DNA of 64,000 bases from Corticium candelabrum (lineage: Eukaryota; Porifera; Homoscleromorpha; Homosclerophorida; Plakinidae): assembly GCF_963422355.1 (NCBI RefSeq), contig NC_085095.1, positions 7,186,812 to 7,250,811 of the forward strand, written 5' to 3'. The notes below the pieces were generated by a model. It had not been told where the DNA came from. It worked only from the letters and a program-made list of their open reading frames with translations, and ran no database searches. The position numbers were made by a program, and so were the translations under genes. Of this stretch, positions 12,822 to 24,995 are shown piece after piece. Position 1 is the first letter of the stretch. Every line of letters begins with the position of its first letter.

Positions 12822-13330
12822 TAAAATGAACACTCATTATAATGGAAGTTAATTACTGCACAATACGTAGAATAGAAAATAAGACAATATTTATTGTTTG
12901 TGATGAGCTGGTGATTGCTATCTGAAAGTGAATCATATAGCTTGACCAGTTAATCTACTTGATCAATCGTTTTGTCCATCTATCTTGTCTGACAATTGGT
13001 CAAGATAATATATACTGGTATTGCAAATGTGAACTATCATACAATAGCAAAAACTTCTAATTATGTATGCTCTTGAAATTCTGTCTGTGTGTCTGTTGAT
13101 CGTGTACCATGTCCAATGACTAATAATTCTAGACTAAATATGGTAGAAGAGATTGCATGGTTTATTATTGCATTCTGAGTGTTGTGAGCAGTAGCGTGTG
13201 ATGACAATAAAACAAATAACTTGTCAGTCTGTCTGTGCAGACAGACAGTGACTTGTGTAACTCGACCCATGAGTCGAGAACTCACTCTTTGCCTTTTACT
13301 GTTATTCATTGTATGGTAGTATTGATGTTG
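12822..13330. other. CMSS1 downstream region with a decayed PARP last exon
   Basis: Nothing is coding here. On the minus strand, about 12,905-12,965 aligns by eye with the last PARP exon at 38,359-38,403 but its frame is destroyed. The same decayed relic follows the dead CMSS1 copy near 56,050-56,110. Confidence 0.5.
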
Positions 13331-13448
13331 AAAATAAATGAAAGACAGACACAAGTTTTGTTTTTTGTTGCCAAGCGTAGCGAGGCTTCTAATTTGGGTC
13401 CTACAACAGAAAGGGGCGTGGTCCTACATGGCTCTCAATGCAGCTTTT

Positions 13449-13542
<94 letters not shown>

Positions 13543-13960
13543 CAAATTTCAAATTTCTCCTCCCCACAACCACGTTTCAATCGTTTCCGTGTCCGACTAC
13601 AGATGAGTCTACGAACGATTCGTTTATTGAGCAAACGGCGACGAGAACGCTTCATCAACTTCCGTCGCCCCATACTTTTGTATTGTAGCTAGGGACTGTG
13701 TGTATTGTTGTACGTGACCACCAAGGAACACCTTCAGGAGTTGAATGCCACTTACGTAAACAATTCACACGTCCTGTACTACAGTATGATCAATCCTTTA
13801 CTACACTGTGCTGCATCTAACACTGTTGATAGTCAATGTTTGCCGATATCAATTTCTATGTCAGTAAATACCATACCACTGTCGTTACAACGGAACTGAG
13901 TGCATACTTAGGCTATACATTTCAATTGTCTTGATCACGATGCAAAACGACGACTACCTA
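13330..13960. repeat. Dispersed repeat copy containing (TG)n
   Basis: Matches 56,480-57,190 nearly base for base, and 3050-3890 in inverted orientation. It includes a TG tract (about 13,450-13,538). Similarity to the downstream copy breaks at about 13,960, where the large composite insertion begins. Confidence 0.8.
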
Positions 13961-14286
13961 GAGCCCCGGATCTAATGTCAGAAATTTCCTAATCTTGGTC
14001 ACTCGTTCTCTGCCAAATAGCTGCAGCCAGACCTAGCTGCTACGCCAGCGTCATAGTCCTACTGGATACCAACTAGGTAGAGCGGGTCACGTCAGTATCC
14101 GTCGTAACGTTGCTGCTGTAGAACTTGAAAACTGATCGCACCTATTCTCGGTCACAGAGTATCATATCTCGGTCAGTGCTTGCCATCTCGTTTCTACAAC
14201 TCCGTTTGAGACGTAAGTCATCTCTGTCGATAGGCTCCTTATATGACTTCCTTTCGCCAAATTGTTGGTTTTGTCTTGTCAACCTC
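13960..14286. other. Degenerate flank of the foldback element
   Basis: No gene. It contains diverged copies of segments found in the foldback arm, including ATCTCGGTCAGTGCTTG against ATCTCGGTCAGTCGCTT at about 14,513. This suggests older arm sequence outside the paired part. Confidence 0.4.
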
Positions 14287-15821
14287 TACTCTCGCAGACA
14301 ACGAAGAAGACGGATGACTCACGGGACATAATCTCGGTCACCTGATCTCGAGTGATTTTCTCTCTTCAGACGCAGATCTGAGGCGTTCTTTTGGCTAATG
14401 TTAGAGTCATCACCGCTGGCTACTATACCTACGGGGTAATGTTAGTGCTCATCGTACTGTTGTTACGGCAGAACGTGAAATGTGAGAGACATACTCGGAC
14501 ATCCGGGATTATATCTCGGTCAGTCGCTTTCATCGCGTTTCTACAAGACGAATTGAGACGTTAGTCATGTCTGTTGAAAGGTTCGCTTTGGATGTTTATG
14601 CCACTGAATAGCCGGTTTGTCTCTTCAGTTTTTCTGTTGCAGGGCGGTGAGAAAGGTGATGGCGTACGGGACCTGTTCATCTTTTTACTGGGATTCTTTC
14701 GTTCGAACGGGACTGGGAAGAATCTTTCGTCCCAATGGGATTTTCATGTTTTTCGTCTTCGGTTGAGACGTTGAACTTTCTGAATGCAATACATACACAT
14801 TTCGCTCACTTTTACACAGTCTGCAAAGTCTAGTCGTTTTCAGAAACGACGTAGAACTCCTATGAACCCAAGACAAGTTTGCCTTGGTAAAATTTTGACG
14901 TTAGACGTTATCTACTAAACCTAAAAATTGCCTGCGCTGTTATGGAAACCACTTAAAATGCTTTTGAGAGTCAGAAAAGCAAATCAAAGTTTGACGGCCC
15001 TGTCAACCAGACCGTACTCGCGCATCTCGACGGGTAGATTCGACGCTTTCATGTTCACGTCTTACGTCTGCCGATGCTGAAAATGAAATGACACTACTTT
15101 TCACAATAGAAGCAACCCATTCAGTACTTTGAAACAGCTCTAGATCGGTCGGAAATGTCGAAATCCCGTTCAGACGAATTCGTTCGAATGGGATTTTGCT
15201 ATCTAGCGTGATCTTTTGCGCGTAAAACACGACAAAACGTTAGACGCTAAACGTATCAAATCACGGCATTGCTTTCACGATGGCCATTGAAGCTTCTTGA
15301 CGTCAAGAAACGCAAGGTAAGATTCGGTTGTCCTTGTTGACCAGACCGCACTCGCGCCTTTTGACGACTCATTTGCCATTTCATGTTCACGTCTTACGTC
15401 TGCCGATGCTGAAAATGCAATGGCACTACTTTTCACAATAGAAGCAACTCATTCAGTACTTTGAAACAGCTCTGGATAGGTTGGAAATGTCGAAATCCCA
15501 TTCAGACGAATTCGTTCGAATGGGATTTTGCTATGTAGCGTGACCTTTTGCGCGCAAAACACGACAAAACGTTAGACGATAAACGTATAAAATCACGAAA
15601 TTGCTGTCACGATGGCCATTGAAAGTTGTGGACGTCAGGAAAAATCAAAGAGAGTTTTTCCTGTCCTTGTCGAACAGACCGTACTCGCGCCCTATGTCGA
15701 CCATTCAGTATCAGGGAGACTGAGTGCTCAGTGGTATACTACGTACGAAGAATAAAGACTCACTTAACCTACATAGCTAAAGAGTGAATGAAACAAGTAT
15801 AAAAACACTTTGAGAAAATGA
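14287..15821. repeat. Left inverted arm of the foldback element
   Basis: Contains two ~332-bp subunits bounded by CAGACCGTACTCGCGC-like phrases at about 15,009, 15,342 and 15,676. Each subunit has an internal palindrome, ATCCCATTC-spacer-GAATGGGAT, centred on GAATTC. It also preserves, uninterrupted, the sequence into which the LTR element inserted in the right arm (around 14,470). Confidence 0.8.
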
Positions 15822-18156
15822 TTTGTGTTGATTTTTTAGCTAAATGTTTCATTATGAGCTTCTTGCCATTCCAGTTTACTTAACCAATCATTGGATAGAA
15901 GTTGTAAGCCATGAATGTATTTGTTTACTAAGTTTTGTGTTCATTTGTATTTCTTCAATGAATTAAGATTATAGATATATTTCATTAAGCCTTTCTTGTC
16001 TTTGACTCGCTTGGAAAGAAGCACGAACAAGTTGTTTTTGACTTGAAGTAAAGTGATTTAGTTTTTCTATAGCTACTTACAATTGTGTGCATGTTGGAGT
16101 ATAGAGTCGACGAAGTCACTTAATTTTAACGACGTTTTTTGTATTTAACAGACTGTGGATTACGGATGTGTACCGTTTAGTCAATGGATCGACTCTAGAT
16201 GTAACCGACTCGTCGTTGATATACCCAATACCTCAAGTAAAATTGGATGTATTAGTACTATCGTAGTTAAGCAGAAGAAATTTTCATGCATCTAGAATTA
16301 CCCGCAACAAACCGATCCATTTAATTGTGGAATATGGACTTGTGTGGTAAGTCTGTATAAACTCGTCTACTAATTCCAAAAGTAAATGTATATACTTGTT
16401 GTTACAGAACATGCTTTCAGCAGCTGTGGACAATCCTCGTGTAGCCAGCAACGTATACATGGCAGATTTGGAGTGGTATAAACATTAACTGAGTCCATCA
16501 CGTCGACTTCATTAATTTTTAGATCAATCCCAATGACATGAGGACGTGGATATTGCATCGAATTGTTCTTACAGGGGCCGTTGAAAGGTACGCGTACAAT
16601 TTATAGATCTAACAAAATACAATTTACTGATACAATACATGTACTGTATCCAAGAGAGAACAGATACACACTGTATCTATTTGGACATATGGTTATCACT
16701 AATCTGCTTATGCAAGGTATCGTTCAAGCCAGGAAAAGTACCCTTTTCTGTTGAAGGCACAACAGATCCCGACAGATCAAGGTATAGGAGCGTGATCTAC
16801 AAGTAGCATATTTGAGCACAAAAATGTGTATTATTGTTTATCAGCAGCTATTCTCCGAAGGTTCATACATTGTGTATTGTGTTTCTGTGTTCCATACGTT
16901 CCTTGTTGTTGTTAAACAGAAAGTCAAAGAAAGGAAACTGATAAAACGTGATTATAATACTAGATCGTCTGCAAAACGGAAAAGAACAGGTAAATTTTTG
17001 CTGTGCATAATATTCTAAGCATGCCTACCCAATTCGTCTCTAAACATTACGCAGCAATCTCGCATATATGTATATTAATGTCGAATTTTTTGTATTCACG
17101 GTCTTTTTCATTTCATACTCAAAATAAACAATTCGAGTGATGAATTGAATCAACTGAAGGTATCATGCTGTAGCCTGGCTCTTTTTTTGCTTCAAATACA
17201 TGTTCATCTTTCTACAGTCATCGAATGTACGTACTGTTGATGAAATAGACGGGACATTGTAATACCTGGAACAGAACGGGTATATTAGAGCATTGCTGAA
17301 AGCATGTCCTGTCCGGAGCTCCCGAAAATCTGGAAGATCGCTCAGTTTTCACGACATGGGAAAGAAATCCAAGAAGCAGAACACCTCCTGGTAGGAGCCA
17401 AGTTTCCAAAGGCTATTCAAACTATAAAAGTCAAAATTTTTCTGAAAACTTGGTATTTCCAAAACGAAGTGCAGCCGTGCAAGAGCCATGAAATCGATGA
17501 CTTTATGCAGTGGATGGGAGAAACAGGGGACTGGAGATACGAGAACAAATCCATGCACGCTATTTACCACTTAGCTTATCATCATCGCCGTAGATGGGTT
17601 ACTGACGAATTTGATAAAAAATTGAATAAAGAAAAAATAAGTATTTTATGCTTAGACGGTTTCAGATAAGTGAAACGTGCTGTTTTAAAATTTTTAAATT
17701 AATTTCAGTTTTATCTCTAGATAAGAAAGAATAGCAAATATATTTACATCATTTCATATTTCTCTTCCAAATAGTGCTTTGGATGTGCGTTTCTGAACTT
17801 ATATTTACAGCGATCTAAAGTCGACCATAGCCTAACTATTTTAGATTGTAAACTATAACTAGAGAACGTCTGATAATACAAGTAGAGAAAGTGATCAGAT
17901 GCATGGGTCTACTAGGTAGTGTTTGGTATGCACACTTATTTCGTTCATGCCATCATCAGCTCCTACATCACATCTCTAATTGCATACCAGAGTAGTGTCA
18001 CACTTGACTTCAGCGTAAATATAAAGGTCGAGATGCACACAACTGCTGCAAGTGACGAAAGCGTAAAAAGATTGTGACGTAAGAAATGAGCAATGAACAA
18101 TCTATAAGTTAACTAATTAATTAAAAGTACACACTCATCCCTAAATATAAACCGAT
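15822..18156 (+). other. Foldback loop with possible small gene
   Basis: AT-rich loop between the arms. An open frame at 17,304-17,669 encodes 121 residues with HGKEIQEAEHLL and MGETGDWRYENKSMHAIYHL. A short basic exon-like stretch (16,920-16,988) lies between a GTTAAACAG acceptor and a GTAAAT donor. These could be exons of one gene captured in the loop or encoded by the element. I recognise no family and cannot confirm a start or splice chain. Confidence 0.3.
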
Positions 18157-19639
18157 CATTTTCTCAAAGTGTTTTTATACTTGTTTCATTCACTCTTTAG
18201 CTATGTAGGTTAAGTGAGTCTTTATTCTTCGTACGTAGTATACCACTGAGCACTCAGTCTCCCTGATACTGAATGGTCGACATAGGGCGCGAGTACGGTC
18301 TGTTCGACAAGGACTGGAAAAACTCTCTTTGATTTTTCCTGACGTCCACAACTTTCAATGGCCATCGTGACAGCAATTTCGTGATTTTATACGTTTATCG
18401 TCTAACGTTTTGTCGTGTTTTGCGCGCAAAAGGTCACGCTACATAGCAAAATCCCATTCGAACGAATTCGTCTGAATGGGATTTCGACATTTCCAACCTA
18501 TCCAGAGCTGTTTCAAAGTACTGAATGAGTTGCTTCTATTGTGAAAAGTAGTGCCATTGCATTTTCAGCATCGGCAGACGTAAGACGTGAACATGAAATG
18601 GCAAATGAGTCGTCAAAAGGCGCGAGTGCGGTCTGGTCAACAAGAACAACCGAATCTTACCTTGCGTTTCTTGACGTCAAGAAGCTTCAATGGCCATCGT
18701 GAAAGCAATGCCGTGATTTGATACGTTTAGCGTCTAACGTTTTGTCGTGTTTTACGCGCAAAAGATCACGCTAGATAGCAAAATCCCATTCGAACGAATT
18801 CGTCTGAACGGGATTTCGACATTTCCGACCGATCCAGAGCTGTTTCAAAGTACTGAATGAGTTGCTTCTATTGTGAAAAGTATTGACATTACATTTTCAG
18901 CATCGGCAGACGTAAGGCGAGAGCATGAAACGGCGAATAAGTCGTCGAAAGGCGCGAGTGCGGTCTGGTCGGCAAGGACAACCGAATCTAACCTTGCGTT
19001 TCTTGACGTCTCCAAGCTTCAATGGCCATCGTGACAGCAATGCCGTGATTTTATACGTTTATCGTCTAACGTTTTGTCGTGTTTTGCGCGCAAAAGATCA
19101 CGCTAGATAGCAAAATCCCATTCGAACGAATTCGTCTGAACGGGATTTCGACATTTCCGACCGATCTAGAGCTGTTTCAAAGTACTGAATGGGTTGCTTC
19201 TATTGTGAAAAGTAGTGTCATTTCATTTTCAGCATCGGCAGACGTAAGACGTGAACATGAAAGCGTCGAATCTACCCGTCGAGATGCGCGAGTACGGTCT
19301 GGTTGACAGGGCCGTCAAACTTTGATTTGCTTTTCTGACTCTCAAAAGCATTTTAAGTGGTTTCCATAACAGCGCAGGCAATTTTTAGGTTTAGTAGATA
19401 ACGTCTAACGTCAAAATTTTACCAAGGCAAACTTGTCTTGGGTTCATAGGAGTTCTACGTCGTTTCTGAAAACGACTAGACTTTGCAGACTGTGTAAAAG
19501 TGAGCGAAATGTGTATGTATTGCATTCAGAAAGTTCAACGTCTCAACCGAAGACGAAAAACATGAAAATCCCATTGGGACGAAAGATTCTTCCCAGTCCC
19601 GTTCGAACGAAAGAATCCCAGTAAAAAGATGAACAGGAC
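18157..19639. repeat. Right inverted arm, inner part
   Basis: Reverse complement of about 14,660-15,821, with three rather than two ~332-bp subunits (boundaries near 18,292, 18,624, 18,954 and 19,287). The short open frames it shares with the left arm are mirror images and are not genes. Confidence 0.8.
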
Positions 19640-20527
19640 CTAATGTCGGTCACAGTATGAGCGCAGTTGTTGGGTTCTACAGCTTTCAGGTAAGTGGTCT
19701 TACCTTCATTGGGCATTGTACATACGGTAATAGTCGACTAAGGCTGATTGAAAGTGTTTTGTAGTGAATTTGTAGAACTATAGCAGATTCTAGTAACTAG
19801 ACTGTTAGTTGTCCTGTCTAAACTATGTTTTTCAATAATAATTAAGATAACCTTTATTTAGTACATGTGGTTTAGTGCTAATTATCAAATTTTGTGAGTG
19901 ATAGATTGATGATCATGGAGATAAACTTTGATTCCATTGTGGCACAAGTTGAATGTCACAAGAGTATGCCAGGACTCTGCATACTTGTAAACTGTGTATG
20001 TACTACGATCTTGTTGATTGTAAGATTTTAGCTACATCAGTTAGTATCAACAACATGCACTGCTTAGCTAATTAGCTGATTCTATACACAGAAGGTTGGT
20101 TGGATATCTTCACTGGAATAATTATCATAACTGTCTCAGACTCAGAACTGTGTCATGAGAAAGATTGTTCTCTCTTTGGCAACATGTCACCATTTTCATA
20201 AGTTCTCAGCATAACTCTCCTGAGGATAAAAGTAAAAAGCAGTTTGTGTGCAATTCTACTTGATAAAATCATCAATCATCCCATCCAAGATAAAGAATCA
20301 TTACATCTGCCCGTCAAGAATGTAGAAACAGGTAGGAATACTCTCTGGTTAACTGCCAACAAAACGTGAAAATTCAGAGTCATCACGTTGCAAGTTTGAA
20401 GTGCCAAAAATAGTAAGTTAAAGACACACATTCGTGACAATATAGCTCTAGAACAACAGTAGACTAAAAATCACACAATACACCCTACTCAGGAACCCGT
20501 CTTTCTCAAAATCGCGTGACCGAGATT
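19640..20527. mobile_element. Insertion of about 0.89 kb in the right foldback arm
   Basis: Absent from the left arm, where the flanking sequences are contiguous. Its ends form an approximate inverted repeat, GACCTAATGTCGGTCAC on the left against GACATAATCTCGGTCAC from the right. It contains no coding sequence that I recognise. Confidence 0.5.
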
Positions 20528-20732
20528 ATGTCCCGTACGCCATTACCTTTCTCACCGCCTGTAACAGTAAAAACTGAAGAGACAAAACCGGCTATTCCGT
20601 GGCATAACATCCAAAGCGAACCTTTCAACAGCCATGACTACCGTCTCAATTCGTCTTGTAGAAACGCGATGAAAGCGACTGACCGAGATATGATCCCGGA
20701 TGTCCGAGTATTTGTCTCTCACATTTCACGTT

Positions 20733-20881
20733 TGTCGTGTATTCACTCAATGTACTATTCAACACACGTTAACGGCCGCTACTCTAACACTGACTCAAAC
20801 ACCGGTTCAGTCATCCTTTATCTACCGCAAAACCCCAGTTCCCGTATGCTAGCAAGCATCTACAAACACTGTGACACAACA
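20733..20881 (-). repeat. 3' LTR of the young Ty3/gypsy element
   Basis: 149 bp; on the minus strand it starts TGTTGTGTCACAG and ends ACACGACA. The purine tract lies immediately before it. Confidence 0.9.
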
Positions 20882-21546
20882 TTTTCTCCCCCTTCTAATC
20901 GAGTTGCATATTCCACCTCAAAATCTTCGAAGCGTTTGGGCCTTGTCCTCACTCGTTTTGGCCTTGTTGTTTCTGTCTCATTTTCATGATCATGGGCAGT
21001 GCCTGCATCACTTGCTGCCTCTCCTTCGACTTCGACATTTCCCCCATCGTGTTGATTTCCTGTCATGTCTTCTGAGATCTCCTCTTCCCCATCAGTCCAG
21101 CTGAGTACTGCAGCTGTATTTGCAACACCAGCTGGCTTCGCCACAGCAATTAATTGGTCAGCATGCCACAGACGTCCATCTTGTAGCAGGTAAGTGTCCT
21201 TCCCTACCCTTGACCAGACTTCTACTGGATCGGACAATTGCGACTTCAACTTATGGCCTCTTAGCGGACGCTTTACTCTTACCCAACTTCCAGGAGAAAA
21301 GGACGAGGCTCTAGCTCTCCTTTTATGATCTACATATGCCTTCATCGCTGCCTGTTTCCTTGCCACGACCTCGTCCGCATTCTTCAGCTGAAGTGATCCC
21401 TTCTTATCTTGCCTAGGAATCATCTGGGATAAGGGCTGCCGAAGCTTTCGGCCCAACATAACTTCTGCTGGTGATTTCCTCGTAAGTGAATGCGCCGTAG
21501 ACCGGTAATTAAACAATGTGCTTTGCACTGAACTCTCCACTGAACG
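20860..21546 (-). pseudogene. Integrase C-terminal part of the split pol
   Basis: This continues the integrase after the hAT insertion. It holds the end of the catalytic core (STLFNYRSTAHSLTRKSPAEVMLG) and a C-terminal domain (SPGSWVRVKRPLRG..LLQDGRLWHADQLI), followed by a Glu/Thr-rich tail. The target duplication preserves the frame on both sides of the insertion, so only the insert separates the halves. Confidence 0.85.
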
Positions 21547-21845
21547 CTGGGCTGCCACTCCTACGGATTTTACCGTAGGCTACGGTAAAATGGCCTTCAT
21601 ACTTGCCTACGGATTCCGTAGGCCATTCCTACGGATAAATGCAGCACTGAGCAAACACATACTCGATGATCACATGGCATTTAGTTGTAGGTCTTCCGAA
21701 GTCACTCAACGTCGTGCTATCGAACCGTGGTGTGTACTGTACGTAAATTTGTATGTCTAACTTACCTAGTACAATGTACAAACAGTACGAACGTCGATTT
21801 CTTTTGCAGTAGTCTAACAGTTCCGGGATGTTCGGGGATGTGAGG

Positions 21846-21922
21846 TAGTCTCGCGTAGCCAGACCTTTCACTACTTGTCAGGCGCCTAGCGCCTGAGGTG
21901 AAAGCCTGGCCACGCGAGGCTA
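21846..21922. repeat. Short palindromic foldback
   Basis: Imperfect inverted repeat: TCTCGCGTAGCCAGACC and CTTTCAC pair with GTGAAAG and CCTGGCCACGCGAGG across a GC-rich palindromic centre (GGCGCCTAGCGCC). It sits in the 5' region of the hAT transposase gene and may be a tiny MITE or a structured leader. Confidence 0.55.
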
Positions 21923-21962
21923 GATGCGGGCAGCGTATCCGGGATAGATCCGATCGTGCATC

Positions 21963-24839
21963 ATGAAACGATGGCTACAGGCCTACAAGAAGGACCTCAG
22001 CTACAAGACTGGCGGTCTTAGGACCTTGCGTACCCACGCAACCTCGCGGGAGCACGTTGCAAGAGTACAACAAAAAAATTCTGGATGGAAAGGCACTATC
22101 AAGGCCAGCTTTGCTCCAAAGCAAGAGAACGCTGTTTCGGTAGCTGCAACAAACGCCGTCCTAAAATTGGCATTCTTCTTTGCTGAGCATGACGTAGCTC
22201 TTGCAGTGTCTGATCATCTGACTCCACTGCTTCCAATCCTTTTCCCGGATTCTAAGATTGCTTCAGCCGTTTCTGCCGGGCGCACCAAAATGACTGCAGC
22301 CGTGCACACCGTTGCTGATAGCATGCACGCACATCTCGTTTCCCAGATGAAAATTGGATTTTTCAGCATCGTTCCTGATGAATCTACTGATATATCAGTG
22401 TTTGAACAGGTGGCAGTATCAGCTCGCGTGATCGACACTACAGATGGATTGGTGAAGTCCTATAGTTTGGGCATTAAACCAGTTCCGTCAGCGTCTGCTA
22501 CCAACATTTTCGGCAAGATTGAAGAAATGTTCAAAGATGATGGTATTCCATGGAGAAACATGATCGCTTATGGATCAGATGGGGCCAACGTCATGCGTGG
22601 ATCAAAGAATTCTGTTTTGACTAGGCTCAAGAACGTTCAACCTTACCTGTATTCTATTCACTGCACATGTCATCAGCTCCACCTTTGTGCTCAGGGTGCT
22701 TCTAAATGCATACCACCCATAGTAGAAGACTTCGCTAGGAATGTGGCATACTTTTTTGAGAAAAGTGCAAAACGTGTCGCGAGATACAAAGAGTTTCAGG
22801 CAGCTGCAAACGTTCCTTCACACAAGCTCATAAAACCGTCCTCTACAAGATGGCTCAGCTTGCATCAAAGTGTATCAAGAGTCTTGGAGCAGTGGGACGC
22901 TCTTGAACAGTACTTCACCCAAGACAACGATGTAAGGAACGTTTCAAAAGTAAAGGAGTGGGTTGAATTGATGGCAGCCAAGTCCACTAAAGCCTACCTA
23001 TACTTTCTGAAGGAAGTCTTACCTATTTTTACAACAGTGAACTGCCGCTATCAGACAAGCAATGTTATGATTCACAAACTGTATGATGACCAGCGACAAC
23101 TTCTGAAGATACTTCTTCTCAACTGCATCAAGCAGTCAAGCATAAGCCAAACCACTGATTGCCTTACCCTTGACCTAGACAATGAGGCACTGTGGATTGA
23201 TGTGATAGATTTGGTTATCAGCAAGGACTGCGAGGCTATTGTGGCAGATATGTCTCATTTTGAAAGGAGCGCTTTCCTGACTGTATGTCGAGATTTTTAT
23301 CTTGTGGCAGCAAAAGAGGTCAAACGTCGATTGCCTCTGTCATGCCCTGTTCTATCTGCTCTCCGGTTTCTATGCCCCGAAAGAGGCAAGGAACGCTCAG
23401 CAAGAGAAATTGGCCACCTAGCTAGCCAATTCTCGAATGTTGTCCTCCCAGAGAATATTACCAAGCTGCAGCGGGAGTGGCAGCGCTATCAGACCGAGAG
23501 CACTTCTAGTCGAAGTTCATTACCTCTGGCTATAGACAAACACTGGCATGAATTGATTAAAAGGTCAGATGCCTCTGGCTGCCAGGAATTTCCTCTTTTA
23601 TCTTGTTTTGCATCAGCTATGCTAGTTATACCACATTCTAGTGCAGATATCGAACGAAATTTTTCAAACATGGGCAGCGACAAATCCAATACCCGCAACA
23701 GTATCGGTACGCCCTTGCTTAACAGCTTGATGACAATTGGTTGCAATAAAGGTCAAATGACGTGCTTAACGTTTACACCCACGCCATCGATGAGACGGGA
23801 GCTGCCACAACATGTGGCTAAGGCAGCTGGTCGTGCCAAGAATACCAAGTCCGCTGCAACAAATAGGAGCACTGGAGTAAATCAAGAAGCAGCTTGTGCA
23901 AAGACACCCGTCCTAGTGTGTCAATCTGAATCATCTGCACACAACCCATGCCCAATGCAAGATTTGAAAGAACCTGTTATTCAATTCCAGACAAAACGCA
24001 GATCTAGTTCAGTTACAAAGCATCCTCCTTTCTCACGCAAGCGTCCAAGTACTTCTGCTATCCACACCCATCCTGCCACAACGGCCAGCAAAATGAGCAA
24101 ACGAGGTGATACTCCAACAGCCCATAATGCAAGTAGTCCGAAAGTTAATGCATTTGAGTTTCTTCAATCACAGTTACTTCACCACAATGAGAATCTAGAC
24201 TCTAAAGAGATATGGACATACCGGGGTTCAGAATACCTATTAGCACCTTCGCTCTGCCAGTCTCGTATTGATGGACGTGATGGCAGCAATGCTTGCACTG
24301 TCATAGCAGCTCAAGTGTGTCAGCTGATTCTTTTGCAGAAAGACTCGTTTTTACTACCGCCTGAAACCTCTTTCCTAGAAGAGACTCTTGTCAACGCTAT
24401 GAGGGCAGGAAATGCTACGTACGATCAGATGGGCTTGAAGGGGTTTCTGAGTGCATACGATGTTGTAAGCATGGAACCCTCGCCCACCCTTCTAGCTTCG
24501 GAGGATTATTTCATACGACCGGGATGTTGGCAGGGGCTAGTAGATTTTGTCTCCGGCAGGCTACGTTCTTTCACTGATGACAAAGTGGTGGCTGGCGTGC
24601 TAGTTGTATCACCTTATTCATTTGCAGTGTGCTACCTGCAGGAACACAGCTTGTTCATTGTGTTTGACAGCCATTCACATGGTAACGCAGGTGGCTTGAT
24701 TGGCAGAGTGCCAAAGAATTTTGCTGCTAAATACTTTGAAGAGTTCCTTGGTCGCCACTATGCACACCTAGAATTTGTTCCTTCTAGTAGCAACAAAGTA
24801 GCGCAATTTACAAGCTTATTCGTTAAGGATTTGTGGTAA
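21963..24839 (+). CDS. hAT-like transposase fused to a cysteine-protease-like domain
   Basis: Single 958-residue frame. Residues ~1-60 may be a remnant DNA-binding region. Residues ~70-600 are a hAT-type RNase H-like transposase: acidic residues in PDESTD and GSDGANVM, the HCTCHQLHL and TRWLSLHQ segments, and a C-terminal dimerisation block with SSADIERNFSNM. Residues ~600-720 are low-complexity linker. Residues ~730-958 carry GSNACTVIA (Cys at about 778) and VFDSHSHG (Asp and His at about 902-904). That pattern resembles papain-fold deubiquitinase-like peptidases of tegument type. DNA cutting and joining by the first part follows from family knowledge; a peptidase role for the second is inference from the Cys/His motifs. 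AATAAA overlaps the stop codon. The frame is intact, so the copy may be young. Confidence 0.8.
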   Translation: MKRWLQAYKKDLSYKTGGLRTLRTHATSREHVARVQQKNSGWKGTIKASFAPKQENAVSVAATNAVLKLAFFFAEHDVALAVSDHLTPLLPILFPDSKIASAVSAGRTKMTAAVHTVADSMHAHLVSQMKIGFFSIVPDESTDISVFEQVAVSARVIDTTDGLVKSYSLGIKPVPSASATNIFGKIEEMFKDDGIPWRNMIAYGSDGANVMRGSKNSVLTRLKNVQPYLYSIHCTCHQLHLCAQGASKCIPPIVEDFARNVAYFFEKSAKRVARYKEFQAAANVPSHKLIKPSSTRWLSLHQSVSRVLEQWDALEQYFTQDNDVRNVSKVKEWVELMAAKSTKAYLYFLKEVLPIFTTVNCRYQTSNVMIHKLYDDQRQLLKILLLNCIKQSSISQTTDCLTLDLDNEALWIDVIDLVISKDCEAIVADMSHFERSAFLTVCRDFYLVAAKEVKRRLPLSCPVLSALRFLCPERGKERSAREIGHLASQFSNVVLPENITKLQREWQRYQTESTSSRSSLPLAIDKHWHELIKRSDASGCQEFPLLSCFASAMLVIPHSSADIERNFSNMGSDKSNTRNSIGTPLLNSLMTIGCNKGQMTCLTFTPTPSMRRELPQHVAKAAGRAKNTKSAATNRSTGVNQEAACAKTPVLVCQSESSAHNPCPMQDLKEPVIQFQTKRRSSSVTKHPPFSRKRPSTSAIHTHPATTASKMSKRGDTPTAHNASSPKVNAFEFLQSQLLHHNENLDSKEIWTYRGSEYLLAPSLCQSRIDGRDGSNACTVIAAQVCQLILLQKDSFLLPPETSFLEETLVNAMRAGNATYDQMGLKGFLSAYDVVSMEPSPTLLASEDYFIRPGCWQGLVDFVSGRLRSFTDDKVVAGVLVVSPYSFAVCYLQEHSLFIVFDSHSHGNAGGLIGRVPKNFAAKYFEEFLGRHYAHLEFVPSSSNKVAQFTSLFVKDLW

Positions 24840-24995
24840 ATAAAACTTTCTGCTGTTCTTTAGTTCTAACAGTTATGGATATATAGTAAATAACTGTTGC
24901 TGCTGTTCTGCAATTACGCGTAGTAGCATTTCATTAATACACTGTACCAAGAAAACGTGCAAACAAAAAATGCGTGGGCGCGGTCATCCTAAATT

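Noticed and set aside
13401..13692. VCVCVC and HTHTHT open frames here and at 56,381-56,923
   Set aside because: Products of TG/CA tracts; the flanking residues vary with the frame and belong to a dispersed repeat found in both orientations.
15003..15230. 75-residue frame repeated at 19,079-19,306
   Set aside because: It exists twice because the foldback arms are mirror images; frames are interrupted in neighbouring subunits and show no family features.
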